Source of the DNA: Shinella pollutisoli
GTDB lineage: Bacteria > Pseudomonadota > Alphaproteobacteria > Rhizobiales > Rhizobiaceae
Length of the DNA stretch: 64,000 bases
Direction: 5' to 3'
NCBI RefSeq assembly: GCF_024609765.1
Contig: NZ_JANFDG010000008.1
Coordinates: 101,102-165,101 of the forward strand
Below are positions 12,480 through 20,274 of the stretch, piece by piece. The position numbers were made by a program, and so were the translations under genes. The notes beneath the pieces were generated by a model. That model did no database searches. It saw only the letters and a program-made list of their open reading frames with translations, and was not told the origin of the DNA. Position 1 is the first letter of the stretch; every line of letters starts with the position of its first letter.

Positions 12480-12578
12480 ACGCCGTTTCCCCCGATTTCG
12501 GCCACTCCGTTAAGCAATCGTTTATCATCCTCCGTCAAACATGGGCGTTGAACGTTGCAATGCCTGCGAGACCCTGTG

Positions 12579-12896
12579 ATGCGTGACGAAGACTTCTGGG
12601 AAACCGTTCAGGAGAAGGACTTGACGCCGGCCGGCACAAGCCGGACCGGTGCGCTCAACCTCGCCCTCCTCTTCGGTACCGCGGCGATCGCGCTCGCCCT
12701 GGTGCTGACGCCCGTGCTCTCGTCGAAGACGGACAAGCGCATCATGGCGAACGTGCCGGACGACTTCGACATGATCTCCACGGGCTCGATCCCGCAGGAG
12801 CACGGCAAGCGCTACACCGTGCGCCGCAGCGTCCTGCAGGAGATGCCCGGCGCCGTCTGCATCGTGCGCGGCAACGGCGAGGACAACGGCTGCTGA
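12579..12896 (+). CDS. Small single-pass membrane protein, function unknown
   Basis: 105-residue protein beginning MRDEDFWETVQEKDL, with one strong transmembrane segment (about residues 25-45, NLALLFGTAAIALALVLTP) and a polar C-terminal tail that ends with a cysteine (GEDNGC). A charged N-terminus before one hydrophobic segment suggests an anchored protein with the tail outside. I do not recognise a named family. It precedes the Flp pilin gene by 45 bases in the same direction, so they may share a transcript. Alternative starts at GTG 12576 or TTG 12555 are possible. Confidence 0.6.
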   Translation: MRDEDFWETVQEKDLTPAGTSRTGALNLALLFGTAAIALALVLTPVLSSKTDKRIMANVPDDFDMISTGSIPQEHGKRYTVRRSVLQEMPGAVCIVRGNGEDNGC

Positions 12897-12941
12897 ACGC
12901 TTGATAGCCAGGCCGTACGCGGCCGACACGGGAGACGGGGA

Positions 12942-13112
12942 ATGACGCCGAAACTGCTGAAATCGTTCCTTGCCGACCGGACCGGCGCGACCGCGGTGGA
13001 ATACGGGCTGCTCGTGTCGCTGATCGCCGTCGGGCTGCTCGCCGGCCTTTCCAACTTCAGCGAGGCGCTGAAGGACATGCTCAACATGATCGCCGGCAAG
13101 GTGGAGCCGTAG
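12942..13112 (+). CDS. Flp/Fap-type pilin subunit (type IVb), orphan
   Basis: 56-residue protein reading MTPKLLKSFLADRTGATAVEYG and then a hydrophobic stretch (LLVSLIAVGLLAGLS). The GATAVEYG motif is the hallmark of Flp pilins: a prepilin peptidase (CpaA/TadV) cleaves near G and leaves a glutamate five residues in, followed by the assembly helix. A GGAGACGGGG stretch gives a good ribosome-binding site. No cpa/tad assembly genes are present in the window, so it would depend on a locus elsewhere. It could be a pilin paralogue or a pseudopilin-like remnant. Confidence 0.88.
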   Translation: MTPKLLKSFLADRTGATAVEYGLLVSLIAVGLLAGLSNFSEALKDMLNMIAGKVEP

Positions 13113-13122
13113 GGTCCCGTCC

Positions 13123-13995
13123 TCAGCCGCGGCCGGACGGCGGCTTCAGCGCGTCGGCGAGCCGCATCTTCGCCGAGCCCGGCTTCAAGGGCTTCTGCTG
13201 GCTCTCGTGCGGCGCCCAGCCGGACACGTAGATGATCGAGAAGGTCGCCCGCACCCGTCCGTCCGGATCGGAGAAGCGCTCGGCATAGAGCTCGGCCGCC
13301 CGCATGAGGACGCGGCGCGGAAGCGGCCGCCGGCTGCGCCCGGCCAGCGGGTTGGCCATGCCCATGGCCCTGAGGTCCCGCATCAGCGCAAAGATCGAAT
13401 CGTAGCGGACCGTATAGGTCTCGGTGTCGGCGACCGGCAGCGCGAAGCCGCCGCGCTGGAGGAGCGCGCCGATGTCGCGCACGTCGGGGAAAGGGATGAC
13501 GCGCGGGCTCGCCCCGCCCGTCGCCTCGCTTTCGGCGGCGAGCAGCACCTCGCGCAGCTCCTGCAGCGTGCCGCTGCCCGGGATGGCGGCGAGGAACAGC
13601 CCGTCGGGCGCGAGGGCCCGGCGGATCTGCACGAAGACGCCCGGCGTGTCGTTGGTGAGATGCAGCATCAGCGGCGAGACGACGAGGTTCACCGACTGCG
13701 GCGCGACCGGCACCGTCTCGAGCGGCGCGACCGTCAGCGCCTCGTCCGGCGCCGAGAAGCGCGGATCGCTCTCGACCCGCTCCATCGCGTCGATCTTGCC
13801 CGTCTCCAGCAGCGCACGGGCGACGAGGCCGGTATGGCCGTGCAGCTCGACGGCGCGTGCGAAGCGGCGCTCGATGACGGCAAGGCGCTCGGCGAGCTCG
13901 CGCGCCACCAGCGAAAGCAGGAAGTCCGCCGGCTCGCCGGAAAGCGCCCGGCGCCGGTTGGCGTCGATCAGGGCGTGGTCGAAAAGCGTTTCCAT
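13123..13995 (-). CDS. SAM-dependent methyltransferase-fold protein, NDUFAF5/BioC-like
   Basis: 290-residue class I methyltransferase-like protein. It starts METLFDHALIDANRRRAL, the N-terminal pattern of the alphaproteobacterial relatives of mitochondrial NDUFAF5 (a complex I assembly factor acting as an arginine hydroxylase). The middle has VNLVVSPLMLHLTNDTPGVFVQIRRAL, equivalent to motif IV-V of the Rossmann domain. The classic glycine-rich motif I is degenerate (AVELHGHTGLVARALLE), which could mean a changed cofactor use. It is transcribed divergently from comF with only about 65 bases between the start codons. The role is inferred from family resemblance alone. Confidence 0.75.
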   Translation of the reverse strand: METLFDHALIDANRRRALSGEPADFLLSLVARELAERLAVIERRFARAVELHGHTGLVARALLETGKIDAMERVESDPRFSAPDEALTVAPLETVPVAPQSVNLVVSPLMLHLTNDTPGVFVQIRRALAPDGLFLAAIPGSGTLQELREVLLAAESEATGGASPRVIPFPDVRDIGALLQRGGFALPVADTETYTVRYDSIFALMRDLRAMGMANPLAGRSRRPLPRRVLMRAAELYAERFSDPDGRVRATFSIIYVSGWAPHESQQKPLKPGSAKMRLADALKPPSGRG

Positions 13996-14059
13996 CGGGC
14001 GGCATCCTCGCATCGTCACGCCATCGCTTTGGCCGCCGGAAGGGGCTATTGTCAACCGC

Positions 14060-14851
14060 ATGAGCGATGCCGAGGCCGAGCCGCTGCCGTCCGTCCCGCT
14101 CTGGCGGAGCGCCGCGCGCAGGCTCGGGCGGCTCGCCGGGGCGGCGCTCGACGTCGTCTATCCGCCGGCCTGCGCCGGCTGCGGCGTGCTGCTCGCGGAC
14201 ACGCCCGGCCTCTGCCCGCGCTGCTGGTCGGCCGTGCCCTTCATCGAGCGGCCCTATTGCGAGGTGCTCGGCACGCCGTTCTCGCACGATCTCGGCCCGG
14301 GCATCCTTAGCGCCGACGCCATCGCCAACCCGCCGCCCTTCGACCGGCTGCGCTCGGCCGCCCTCTACGACGCACATGCCAAAGCGCTCGTCCATGCGCT
14401 GAAATACCGCGACCGCACCGACCTCGCGCCGCTGATGGCGCGCTGGATGGTCCGCGCGGCGGACGGCGCGGTCGAGGCGGCCGATCTCGTGATCCCCGTG
14501 CCGCTCCACCGCCTCCGCCTGCTTGCGCGCAAGTTCAACCAGTCCGCCGAGCTCGCCCGGGCGATCGGCCATGTCGCGGCAAAGCCCGTCCGCTTCGACG
14601 CCGTCAGGCGCACGCGGCGCACCCGCCGGCAGATCGGCCTCGGTCCGCGCGCCCGCGAGGAGAACGTGCGCGGCGCCTTCACCGTGACCGGGGCGGGCCG
14701 CGAGGCGCTGTTCGGCCGGCGGATCGTGCTCGTCGACGACGTCTACACGACGGGCGCCACCGTCTCGGCCGTCACCCGCGCGCTGAAACGGGCAGGCGCC
14801 GTCGACGTCACGGTTTTGACCTTTGCAAGGGCCCTGCCCGGACCTATATGA
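14060..14851 (+). CDS. comF: ComF-family phosphoribosyltransferase-like protein
   Basis: 263-residue ComF homologue. It has an N-terminal zinc-finger-like cluster (CAGCGVLLAD...LCPRCW, about residues 35-60) and a C-terminal phosphoribosyltransferase fold with the PRPP loop IVLVDDVYTTGATVSA near residue 222. ComF proteins are linked to DNA uptake in competent bacteria but are widespread in non-competent ones, where the role is unclear. Start ATG 14060; much longer upstream ORF extension is noncoding. It sits 35 bases upstream of grxC and heads a tightly packed co-directional run through DUF3291. Confidence 0.9.
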   Translation: MSDAEAEPLPSVPLWRSAARRLGRLAGAALDVVYPPACAGCGVLLADTPGLCPRCWSAVPFIERPYCEVLGTPFSHDLGPGILSADAIANPPPFDRLRSAALYDAHAKALVHALKYRDRTDLAPLMARWMVRAADGAVEAADLVIPVPLHRLRLLARKFNQSAELARAIGHVAAKPVRFDAVRRTRRTRRQIGLGPRAREENVRGAFTVTGAGREALFGRRIVLVDDVYTTGATVSAVTRALKRAGAVDVTVLTFARALPGPI

Positions 14852-14886
14852 CAGACAACGGTCTATCCTGTCTTGGAGCGATATTC

Positions 14887-15141
14887 ATGGCTTCGGTCGT
14901 CATCTACACGCGTCAGTTCTGCGGCTACTGCACCGCCGCCAAGCGGCTTCTGGAAGAGAAGGGCGTCACCTACGAGGAGCACGACGCGACCCATGCGCCG
15001 GACCTGCGCGCGGAGATGATGCAGCGCTCCGGCCGCACCACCTTCCCGCAGATCTTCATCGGCGACCGGCATGTCGGCGGCTGCGACGACCTGCACGCGC
15101 TCGACCGCGCGGGCAAGCTCGACCCGCTGCTGGCGGTCTGA
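14887..15141 (+). CDS. grxC: Glutaredoxin 3 (GrxC type)
   Basis: 84-residue dithiol glutaredoxin that reduces protein disulfides and glutathione mixed disulfides with GSH. Active site CGYC at residues 12-15, preceded by ASVVIYTRQF. The cis-proline region TFPQIFIGDRHVGGCDDL provides GSH binding. Start ATG 14887 has GGAGCG upstream; extension to 14848 is not supported. It is followed after 11 bases by a nitrilase-family gene, an arrangement conserved in rhizobia as far as I recall. Cytosolic. Confidence 0.96.
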   Translation: MASVVIYTRQFCGYCTAAKRLLEEKGVTYEEHDATHAPDLRAEMMQRSGRTTFPQIFIGDRHVGGCDDLHALDRAGKLDPLLAV

Positions 15142-15152
15142 GGAGGACGGCC

Positions 15153-16010
15153 ATGACGGTGACGATCGCCGCCCTGCAGATGTGCTCCGGCACCGATCCC
15201 GTCCGCAACGCCGAGACGATGCGCCGGCTCGTGCGCGAGGCGGCCGGCAAGGGTGCGCTCTACGTGCAGACGCCGGAAATGACCGGCGCCGTCCAGCGAA
15301 GCCGCGAGGGCCTTCGCGCCATCCTGAAGCCGGAGGCGGACGACCTGATCGTCCGCACCGCCGCCGCGCTTGCCGGCGAGCTCGGCATCTACCTGCATGT
15401 CGGCTCGACGGCGATCGCGCTTGCCGACGGCAAGGTCGCCAACCGCGGCTTCCTCTTCGGTCCCGACGGCGCGCGCATCTGCACCTACGACAAGATCCAC
15501 ATGTTCGACGTCGACCTCGACAACGGCGAGAGCTGGCGCGAGAGCGCGGTCTATTCGCCGGGCTCGGTGGCGAAGATGGCGCACCTGCCCTTCGCCCGGC
15601 TCGGCTTCGCCATCTGCTACGACGTCCGCTTTCCCGAGCTCTTCAAGAGCGAGGCGCAGGCCGGTGCCGAGATCATCTCCGTCCCCGCCGCCTTCACCCG
15701 CCAGACCGGCGAGGCGCACTGGGAGACGCTCCTGCGCGCCCGCGCCATCGAGAACGGCGTCTATGTCGTCGCCGCCGCGCAGGCCGGCGTGCACGAGGAC
15801 GGCCGCGAGACCTACGGCCATTCGATGATCGTCGATCCCTGGGGCCGTGTGCTCGCCGCCGCCGGCCCCACGGGCGAGGCCGTGGTGCTCGCCGAGATCG
15901 ACGTCTCCGCCGTCAAGGCCGCGCGCGACAGGATCCCGAACCTCAGGAACGGCCGCCCGTTCACCGTCGAGGAGGTGGGCGCGCCCGCGGAGGGAGGTGT
16001 CGCCGCGTGA
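15153..16010 (+). CDS. Carbon-nitrogen hydrolase, Nit1/NitB-like (deaminated glutathione amidase candidate)
   Basis: 285-residue nitrilase-superfamily amidase with the catalytic triad visible as E42 (TPEMTG), K114 (TYDKIHMFDVDL) and C155 (FAICYDVRFPEL). The DKIHMFDVDL and CYDVRFPEL signatures match the Nit1 branch, which hydrolyses deaminated glutathione as metabolite repair. A strong AGGAGGA ribosome-binding site lies just upstream. It follows grxC and overlaps the DUF1178 start by 4 bases (GTGA). The neighbourhood with a glutathione-dependent enzyme fits that role, but the substrate is inference. Confidence 0.9.
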   Translation: MTVTIAALQMCSGTDPVRNAETMRRLVREAAGKGALYVQTPEMTGAVQRSREGLRAILKPEADDLIVRTAAALAGELGIYLHVGSTAIALADGKVANRGFLFGPDGARICTYDKIHMFDVDLDNGESWRESAVYSPGSVAKMAHLPFARLGFAICYDVRFPELFKSEAQAGAEIISVPAAFTRQTGEAHWETLLRARAIENGVYVVAAAQAGVHEDGRETYGHSMIVDPWGRVLAAAGPTGEAVVLAEIDVSAVKAARDRIPNLRNGRPFTVEEVGAPAEGGVAA

Positions 16011-16435
16011 TCCGCTACGAGCTTTCCTGCGACAACGGCCACGATTTCGAGGGCTGGTTCGGTTCCGCCGGCGATTTCGACCGCCAGCAGGAGCGGGGGC
16101 TCGTCTCGTGTCCGTCCTGCGGCTCCATCCATGTCGCCAAGCAGCTGATGGCGCCGTCCGTCTCGACCGCGCGCCGGGAGGAGCGGCGGCAGGAGCTGGT
16201 GATGCAGGCCGGCCGGCGCGAGATGATGAACCGCCTGCGCGAGGTCGTCGCGGCGATCCGCGCCAATGCCGAGGACGTCGGCGACCGTTTTCCGGAAGAG
16301 GCCCGCAAGATCCACTACGGCGAGGCCGAGGAACGCGGCCTGATCGGCCGGGCGACGCCGCACGAGGTGCGCGAGCTGCTGGAGGAAGGCGTCGAGATCG
16401 CGCCGCTCCCCGTCATTCCCGACGACGCGAACTGA
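16007..16435 (+). CDS. DUF1178 family protein
   Basis: 142-residue protein starting with GTG (MIRYELSCDNGHDFEGWFGS). The first 45 residues form a zinc-ribbon-like region with cysteines in LSCDNGHDFEG and LVSCPSCGS, followed by VAKQLMAPSV; the C-terminal half is a charged helical region. The pattern matches DUF1178, a family of unknown function common in alpha- and betaproteobacteria. It is translationally coupled to the upstream amidase (GTGA) and to the downstream DUF3291 gene (TGATG), so all three should be made together. A zinc-binding regulator or scaffold role is possible but unproven. Confidence 0.85.
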   Translation: MIRYELSCDNGHDFEGWFGSAGDFDRQQERGLVSCPSCGSIHVAKQLMAPSVSTARREERRQELVMQAGRREMMNRLREVVAAIRANAEDVGDRFPEEARKIHYGEAEERGLIGRATPHEVRELLEEGVEIAPLPVIPDDAN

Positions 16436-17013
16436 TGCGCGGCCATCACCTCGCCGTCTACAATTTCGGCCTCCACGTCGACGACTACGAAAGCCCCCGC
16501 GTCGAAGGTTTCCGCCTGCGCGAGCCGCTGAATTTCGAGGCGGCGCGCCGGGCGGAAGGCTATCTCGGCCGTTCCGGCTATGACGGCGAGCCGGGGCCTG
16601 CAAGCTGGGGCGAGAAGGTCTATCCGCGCTTCATCCGCGGCAGCGGCTTTGACGACGCCCCCTCCTCGCTCTCGCTCTGGACCGGTCTCGAAGCCCTGAT
16701 GGCCTTCACGTACAGCGGCGTGCACGCCGACGCGCTGAAACATGCCCGCAACTGGAACCGGCGCCAGGCCTGGCCGGCGCTCGTGTTCTGGTGGGTCAGG
16801 GAGGGCACGCGGCCCGTCTGGGCCGACGGCGCGGAGCGCCTGGAGCATCTGCACGACAACGGGCCGACGCCGCGCGCCTTCACCTTCAAGGCGCCGTTCT
16901 GTCCCGACGGCGATGCCATCGCCGTCGACCGGGAGAACGTGAAGGCCATGGCCGGCCGCAATGCCGCCGGGCAGGAGGACCTGCTGGCGGCCGCAAGGAC
17001 GCTGAAGGCCTGA
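16435..17013 (+). CDS. DUF3291 family protein
   Basis: 192-residue protein beginning MRGHHLAVYNFGLHVDDYESP. Motifs such as SLWTGLEALMAFTYSGVHADAL and PALVFWWVREGTRPVWADGAERLEHLHDNGPTPRAFTFK fit the DUF3291 family, related to the dimeric alpha-beta barrel (antibiotic-monooxygenase-like) fold. No catalytic role is established. Its ATG shares a base with the DUF1178 stop codon (TGATG). Its stop codon abuts the convergent ubiG stop exactly, leaving no intergenic sequence. Confidence 0.8.
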   Translation: MRGHHLAVYNFGLHVDDYESPRVEGFRLREPLNFEAARRAEGYLGRSGYDGEPGPASWGEKVYPRFIRGSGFDDAPSSLSLWTGLEALMAFTYSGVHADALKHARNWNRRQAWPALVFWWVREGTRPVWADGAERLEHLHDNGPTPRAFTFKAPFCPDGDAIAVDRENVKAMAGRNAAGQEDLLAAARTLKA

Positions 17014-17763
17014 TCAGGCCGCGGCGCGGCGCGCCACCAGCATGTAGTTCACGTCCATGTCCTTCGAGAGGTTCCACTGGTTGGACAGCGGGTTGAAGAA
17101 CACGCCGGTGCGATCCGTCACCGTCAGTCCCGCGGCGAAGAGCGGCTTCTCGACCTCCTCCGGCCGCACCAGCTTCTCGTACTGGTGCGTGCCGCGCGGC
17201 AGCCAGCGCAGCACGTTCTCGGCCGCGAAGATCGCGAGCGCGGCCGCCTTCAGCGTGCGGTTGATCGTCGCCACGAACATCATGCCGCCCGGACGCACCA
17301 TCGACGCGCAGGTGGCGAGGAAGAAGTCGACGTCGGCGACGTGCTCCACCACCTCCATGTTGAGCACGACGTCGAAGGTCTCGCCGGCTGCCGCCAGCGC
17401 CTCCGCCGTCACCGCCCGGTAGTCGACCGCGGCCCCGCTTCCCGCCGCATGCGCCTTGGCGATGCCGATGTTCTTCTCGGACGCGTCCGCTCCCAGGACG
17501 TCCGCACCCATGCGGGCGAGCGGCTCGGACAGCAGGCCGCCGCCGCAGCCGATGTCGAGCACGCGCAGGCCCTCGAGCGGCCGGTGGGCCTTCGGGTCGC
17601 GGCCGAACTGCGCGGCGACGAGATCGCGGACATAGGCGAGGCGGACCGGATTGAACTTGTGCAGCGGACGGAACTTCCCCGTCGGGTCCCACCATTCCGC
17701 CGCCATCGCGGAGAAGCGGTCGACCTCGGCCTGGTCGATGGTCGTGCGGGCTGCCTCGCTCAT
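17014..17763 (-). CDS. ubiG: Ubiquinone biosynthesis O-methyltransferase UbiG
   Basis: Catalyses both O-methylations of ubiquinone biosynthesis (2-polyprenyl-6-hydroxyphenol and 3-demethylubiquinol). 249 residues. SAM motif I is [26 protein letters not shown]; the UbiG-specific N-terminal pattern [26 protein letters not shown] is present, as is the membrane-interaction segment [15 protein letters not shown]. The ATG at 17763 is the only plausible start. It is a single-gene unit on the minus strand, convergent with DUF3291. Confidence 0.97.
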   Translation of the reverse strand: MSEAARTTIDQAEVDRFSAMAAEWWDPTGKFRPLHKFNPVRLAYVRDLVAAQFGRDPKAHRPLEGLRVLDIGCGGGLLSEPLARMGADVLGADASEKNIGIAKAHAAGSGAAVDYRAVTAEALAAAGETFDVVLNMEVVEHVADVDFFLATCASMVRPGGMMFVATINRTLKAAALAIFAAENVLRWLPRGTHQYEKLVRPEEVEKPLFAAGLTVTDRTGVFFNPLSNQWNLSKDMDVNYMLVARRAAA

Positions 17764-17946
17764 GGCTCGTCTCCTTCGCGTCCGGTTCCGCCCGTGAAGT
17801 CGGCCTCCGCGGCGCGGATGTCAAGAGGGGCCGAAGCGGACCTCCGGTCGCACCCGCTTGCGGGGGCAGCGCTTGTAGCCTATCTGGGGCATGAGATCGG
17901 CCGTCCCGGGACGGCCGTATCGCCACACGCACGGGCGCGGTTCGGC

Positions 17947-18741
17947 ATGACGGAGCGGAAAGAGGGCAGATCGGGCTTGATTGTCTTCGCGCTGTTCGCT
18001 GTCCTGCTCGCCGGCGCCATCGGCGCGACCGTGCTTCTCGCCAACGACTACCGCAACCTCAACCGCCTCCTCGTCTCCTTCGGCTATCCGCCGCTGGAGA
18101 CGGCGGCCGCACGGCGCGAGCCGCGGCCCTACGAGCTGCGCGGCCCCCGGCTTCCCCGGCCGAAGGGCCTCGTGTCGGAGCGGCTGATCGCGCCGGTCGC
18201 CCTGCCGCACAGCGGGCGGTTCATACGCACGATCCGCAAGGCGCCGGAGGCGCTGTGCGAGGCGCTGCGCAAGGCCGGCTTCGTCAATTCCGGCTGGAAG
18301 GCCGGCAGCTTCGACAGGGAAAGCTGGGAATGCATGTCCTATCGCGAGTTCCCGGGCGAGCGCGAAGGCCCCTGGCCGCCGTCCTCCGCCTTCCTGTCGA
18401 TCAAGGGCAATGCCGAGACGCGGATCTCCTCCTTCCGCATCAAGCTCAACATCGAGGACAGCGCGACGCAGGCGGCGGTGACGGAGGCGGTGATCGCCGC
18501 CATCGACGTCTTCCTCGACGAGGTGCGCTGGGAGGAGGCACCGGAGATCTTCGCCGACATCCGCGCGCTGAAGGAGTTCGACCTCGTGCGCTTCGGCAAC
18601 CGCATCCAGCTCAAGAAGGAATTCAGCGAGACGCCGCGCTACAATTTCCTGATCACGCCGGACCGCAGCCGAAATCGCGGTTCGTACCTTCCCGACTACT
18701 TCGACCGCAGCCGCTGGCTGCCGCTTCCCGACACGCTGTGA
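17947..18741 (+). CDS. Membrane-anchored protein of unknown function (DUF6030-like)
   Basis: 264-residue protein with one N-terminal transmembrane anchor (LIVFALFAVLLAGAIGATVLL, about residues 11-31) after a short charged segment; the remainder is soluble, presumably periplasmic. Recognisable stretches are CEALRKAGFVNSGWKAGSFDRESWECMS and a long C-terminal region ending RSRWLPLPDTL. From memory it resembles rhizobial proteins annotated DUF6030; I could not check this. No catalytic motif is visible. It is separated from the divergent ubiG by about 180 bases that must contain its promoter. Confidence 0.65.
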   Translation: MTERKEGRSGLIVFALFAVLLAGAIGATVLLANDYRNLNRLLVSFGYPPLETAAARREPRPYELRGPRLPRPKGLVSERLIAPVALPHSGRFIRTIRKAPEALCEALRKAGFVNSGWKAGSFDRESWECMSYREFPGEREGPWPPSSAFLSIKGNAETRISSFRIKLNIEDSATQAAVTEAVIAAIDVFLDEVRWEEAPEIFADIRALKEFDLVRFGNRIQLKKEFSETPRYNFLITPDRSRNRGSYLPDYFDRSRWLPLPDTL

Positions 18742-18796
18742 CTTGATGCCGGCGCCGGGGCCCGCCATGATCGCGACGCGGGACGCGGGAGAGGCG

Positions 18797-19435
18797 ATGG
18801 CAGGACCACGAAAAAAGGGCGCAGGCCGGCGATGCGCGATCGTTGCCGCGGCGGCGCTCGCCGTGCTGCTCGCCGCCGCGGGCGCCATGGCGGACGGCCT
18901 GCCGCCGGGCCTCGTCTCCGATGCGCCGATCTGGACCGAGAAGCCGGTCCGCATCGACCGGAAGAAGCAGACCTACGAGCGCATCGCCGTGGAGCGCCGC
19001 ATCATGCCCGCGCGCATCCGCATCACGCCGCGCGTCGCCGTCTTCGACAGCAGCTCGTTTCGCGAGGGCGGGCATCTCTACGTGCTGACGGGGGCCGTCG
19101 CCGTCGATCCCAGGCGGCTCTGCCGGGGCGCGGGCGGCCGCATCGCCGCCTGCGGCCAGCAGGCCCGGCTCTACCTGAAGCGGCTGATCACCAACCGCAC
19201 GCTCGCCTGCGCCGAGGACTACCGGACGGGCGCGCTTTCCTTCGTGACCTGCAGCCTGCAGGACAGGGACATCGCCGAAACGCTCGTCGGGAAGGGTGCC
19301 GCCTGGGCGGCGACGGCGGCGCTCAGGGCGAAGCAGGACGAGGCGATGCGGCGCGGCGACGGCATCTGGACGGACACCGAATGCCGCGCCGCGGGCCGTT
19401 GCCCGCCGGAGCGGCGGCGCCGGGCGCTCCGGTGA
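18797..19435 (+). CDS. Exported SNase-like (thermonuclease-fold) protein, apparently degenerate
   Basis: 212-residue secreted protein. The N-terminus MAGPRKKGAGRR plus AALAVLLAAAGAMADG is a signal peptide. The C-terminal half follows the staphylococcal-nuclease pattern: ACGQQARLYLKRLITNRTLACAED, then GALSFVTCSLQDRDIAETLVGKGAAWAA and a final GDGIW. The N-terminal catalytic loop normally seen in these nucleases (DGDTL and the RL.GIDAPE segment) is not recognisable, so nuclease activity is doubtful. ATG 18797 is chosen because GGGAGAGG lies just upstream; ATGs at 18746 and 18767 would precede the signal peptide. The stop directly abuts the convergent BTLCP gene. Confidence 0.7.
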   Translation: MAGPRKKGAGRRCAIVAAAALAVLLAAAGAMADGLPPGLVSDAPIWTEKPVRIDRKKQTYERIAVERRIMPARIRITPRVAVFDSSSFREGGHLYVLTGAVAVDPRRLCRGAGGRIAACGQQARLYLKRLITNRTLACAEDYRTGALSFVTCSLQDRDIAETLVGKGAAWAATAALRAKQDEAMRRGDGIWTDTECRAAGRCPPERRRRALR

Positions 19436-20029
19436 TCAGAGCGCGTGCCACAGGCGGGGATTGTCGCCCGACTGGATCTTGACCCAGCTCAGGTCGGTCT
19501 GGCGCCAGGGCTTGATCGCGCCGGTGCGGTTGTCGAGCACGAGGTCGCCCCTCGACGTCTTCACGACGAGCACGGCATGGCCCTCGCCCGCGCCGGTGCG
19601 CACAACGGCGAGACGCAGCGCGCGCGGCGACCAGCCGAGCGCGATCAGCTTGCGCCGCTTGGTCAGCGCGAAATCCTCGCAGTCGCCGCTTGCGACGTCC
19701 GCCTGCCAGAGATCGCGGCCCGTGCCGTCGCCGGCGGCGCGGATCGCGCGGTTGACCGACAGGTTCACCCGGCGCAGCTCGCCCTCGCGCGCCGCATCGA
19801 GCGCGACGACCGGGGCACCGCTGCCGCGCGCGCAATCGGCCGGATTGTCCTTGCAGAACCGGACGAAGGCGAAGGGTGCGAGCGTCGCCTGACGGGCGAC
19901 GATGTAGCGGATGCCTGTATTCGACTGCAGCCCGCGGGCAAAGCCGGCGGGACCGGCCGCCTCGGCCGTCTGGACGCCGAAGAGGAGCGGAAGCGCGGAC
20001 GCGGCCGCAAGAATGACTTTCCTGAGCAT
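19436..20029 (-). CDS. Exported transglutaminase-like cysteine peptidase (BTLCP, DUF920)
   Basis: 197-residue periplasmic protein with signal peptide MLRKVILAAASALPLLFGVQ ending AEA. The catalytic triad of bacterial transglutaminase-like cysteine proteinases is visible: C117 in SGDCEDFALTKRR, H151 in GEGHAVLVV and D166 in LVLDNRTG. A family member, LapG of Pseudomonas, cleaves a biofilm adhesin, but many rhizobial BTLCPs stand alone without lapD, as here. Start ATG 20029 has GGGGA 7 bases upstream; longer extension to 20155 is noncoding. The substrate is unknown. Confidence 0.88.
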   Translation of the reverse strand: MLRKVILAAASALPLLFGVQTAEAAGPAGFARGLQSNTGIRYIVARQATLAPFAFVRFCKDNPADCARGSGAPVVALDAAREGELRRVNLSVNRAIRAAGDGTGRDLWQADVASGDCEDFALTKRRKLIALGWSPRALRLAVVRTGAGEGHAVLVVKTSRGDLVLDNRTGAIKPWRQTDLSWVKIQSGDNPRLWHAL

Positions 20030-20274
20030 TTCAATCCCCGTCTCGTATGCCGGCGTCGTCGCCGTGTTCACGATCGCATCCCGGCCTCGCGCCGGTCCCC
20101 GGAAGGGCTTCATGCCGCGACGGTCTGTCCACCGCCGCTCCGACGGCACATCCATACACGCACAGGTTTTTCGGGCCGTTTAAGCCGAAAGGGACAATTT
20201 TAGAGAAATTGCGGATTCCCGCCGGGCACATTGCCTGTTCACTCGCCGCGGCTTCCCGGCTATGAGACGGAACC

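Noticed and set aside
13424..14851. A 475-codon version of the ComF frame
   Set aside because: The first 212 codons overlap the methyltransferase gene in antisense and lack ComF features; ATG 14060 gives the normal ComF length.
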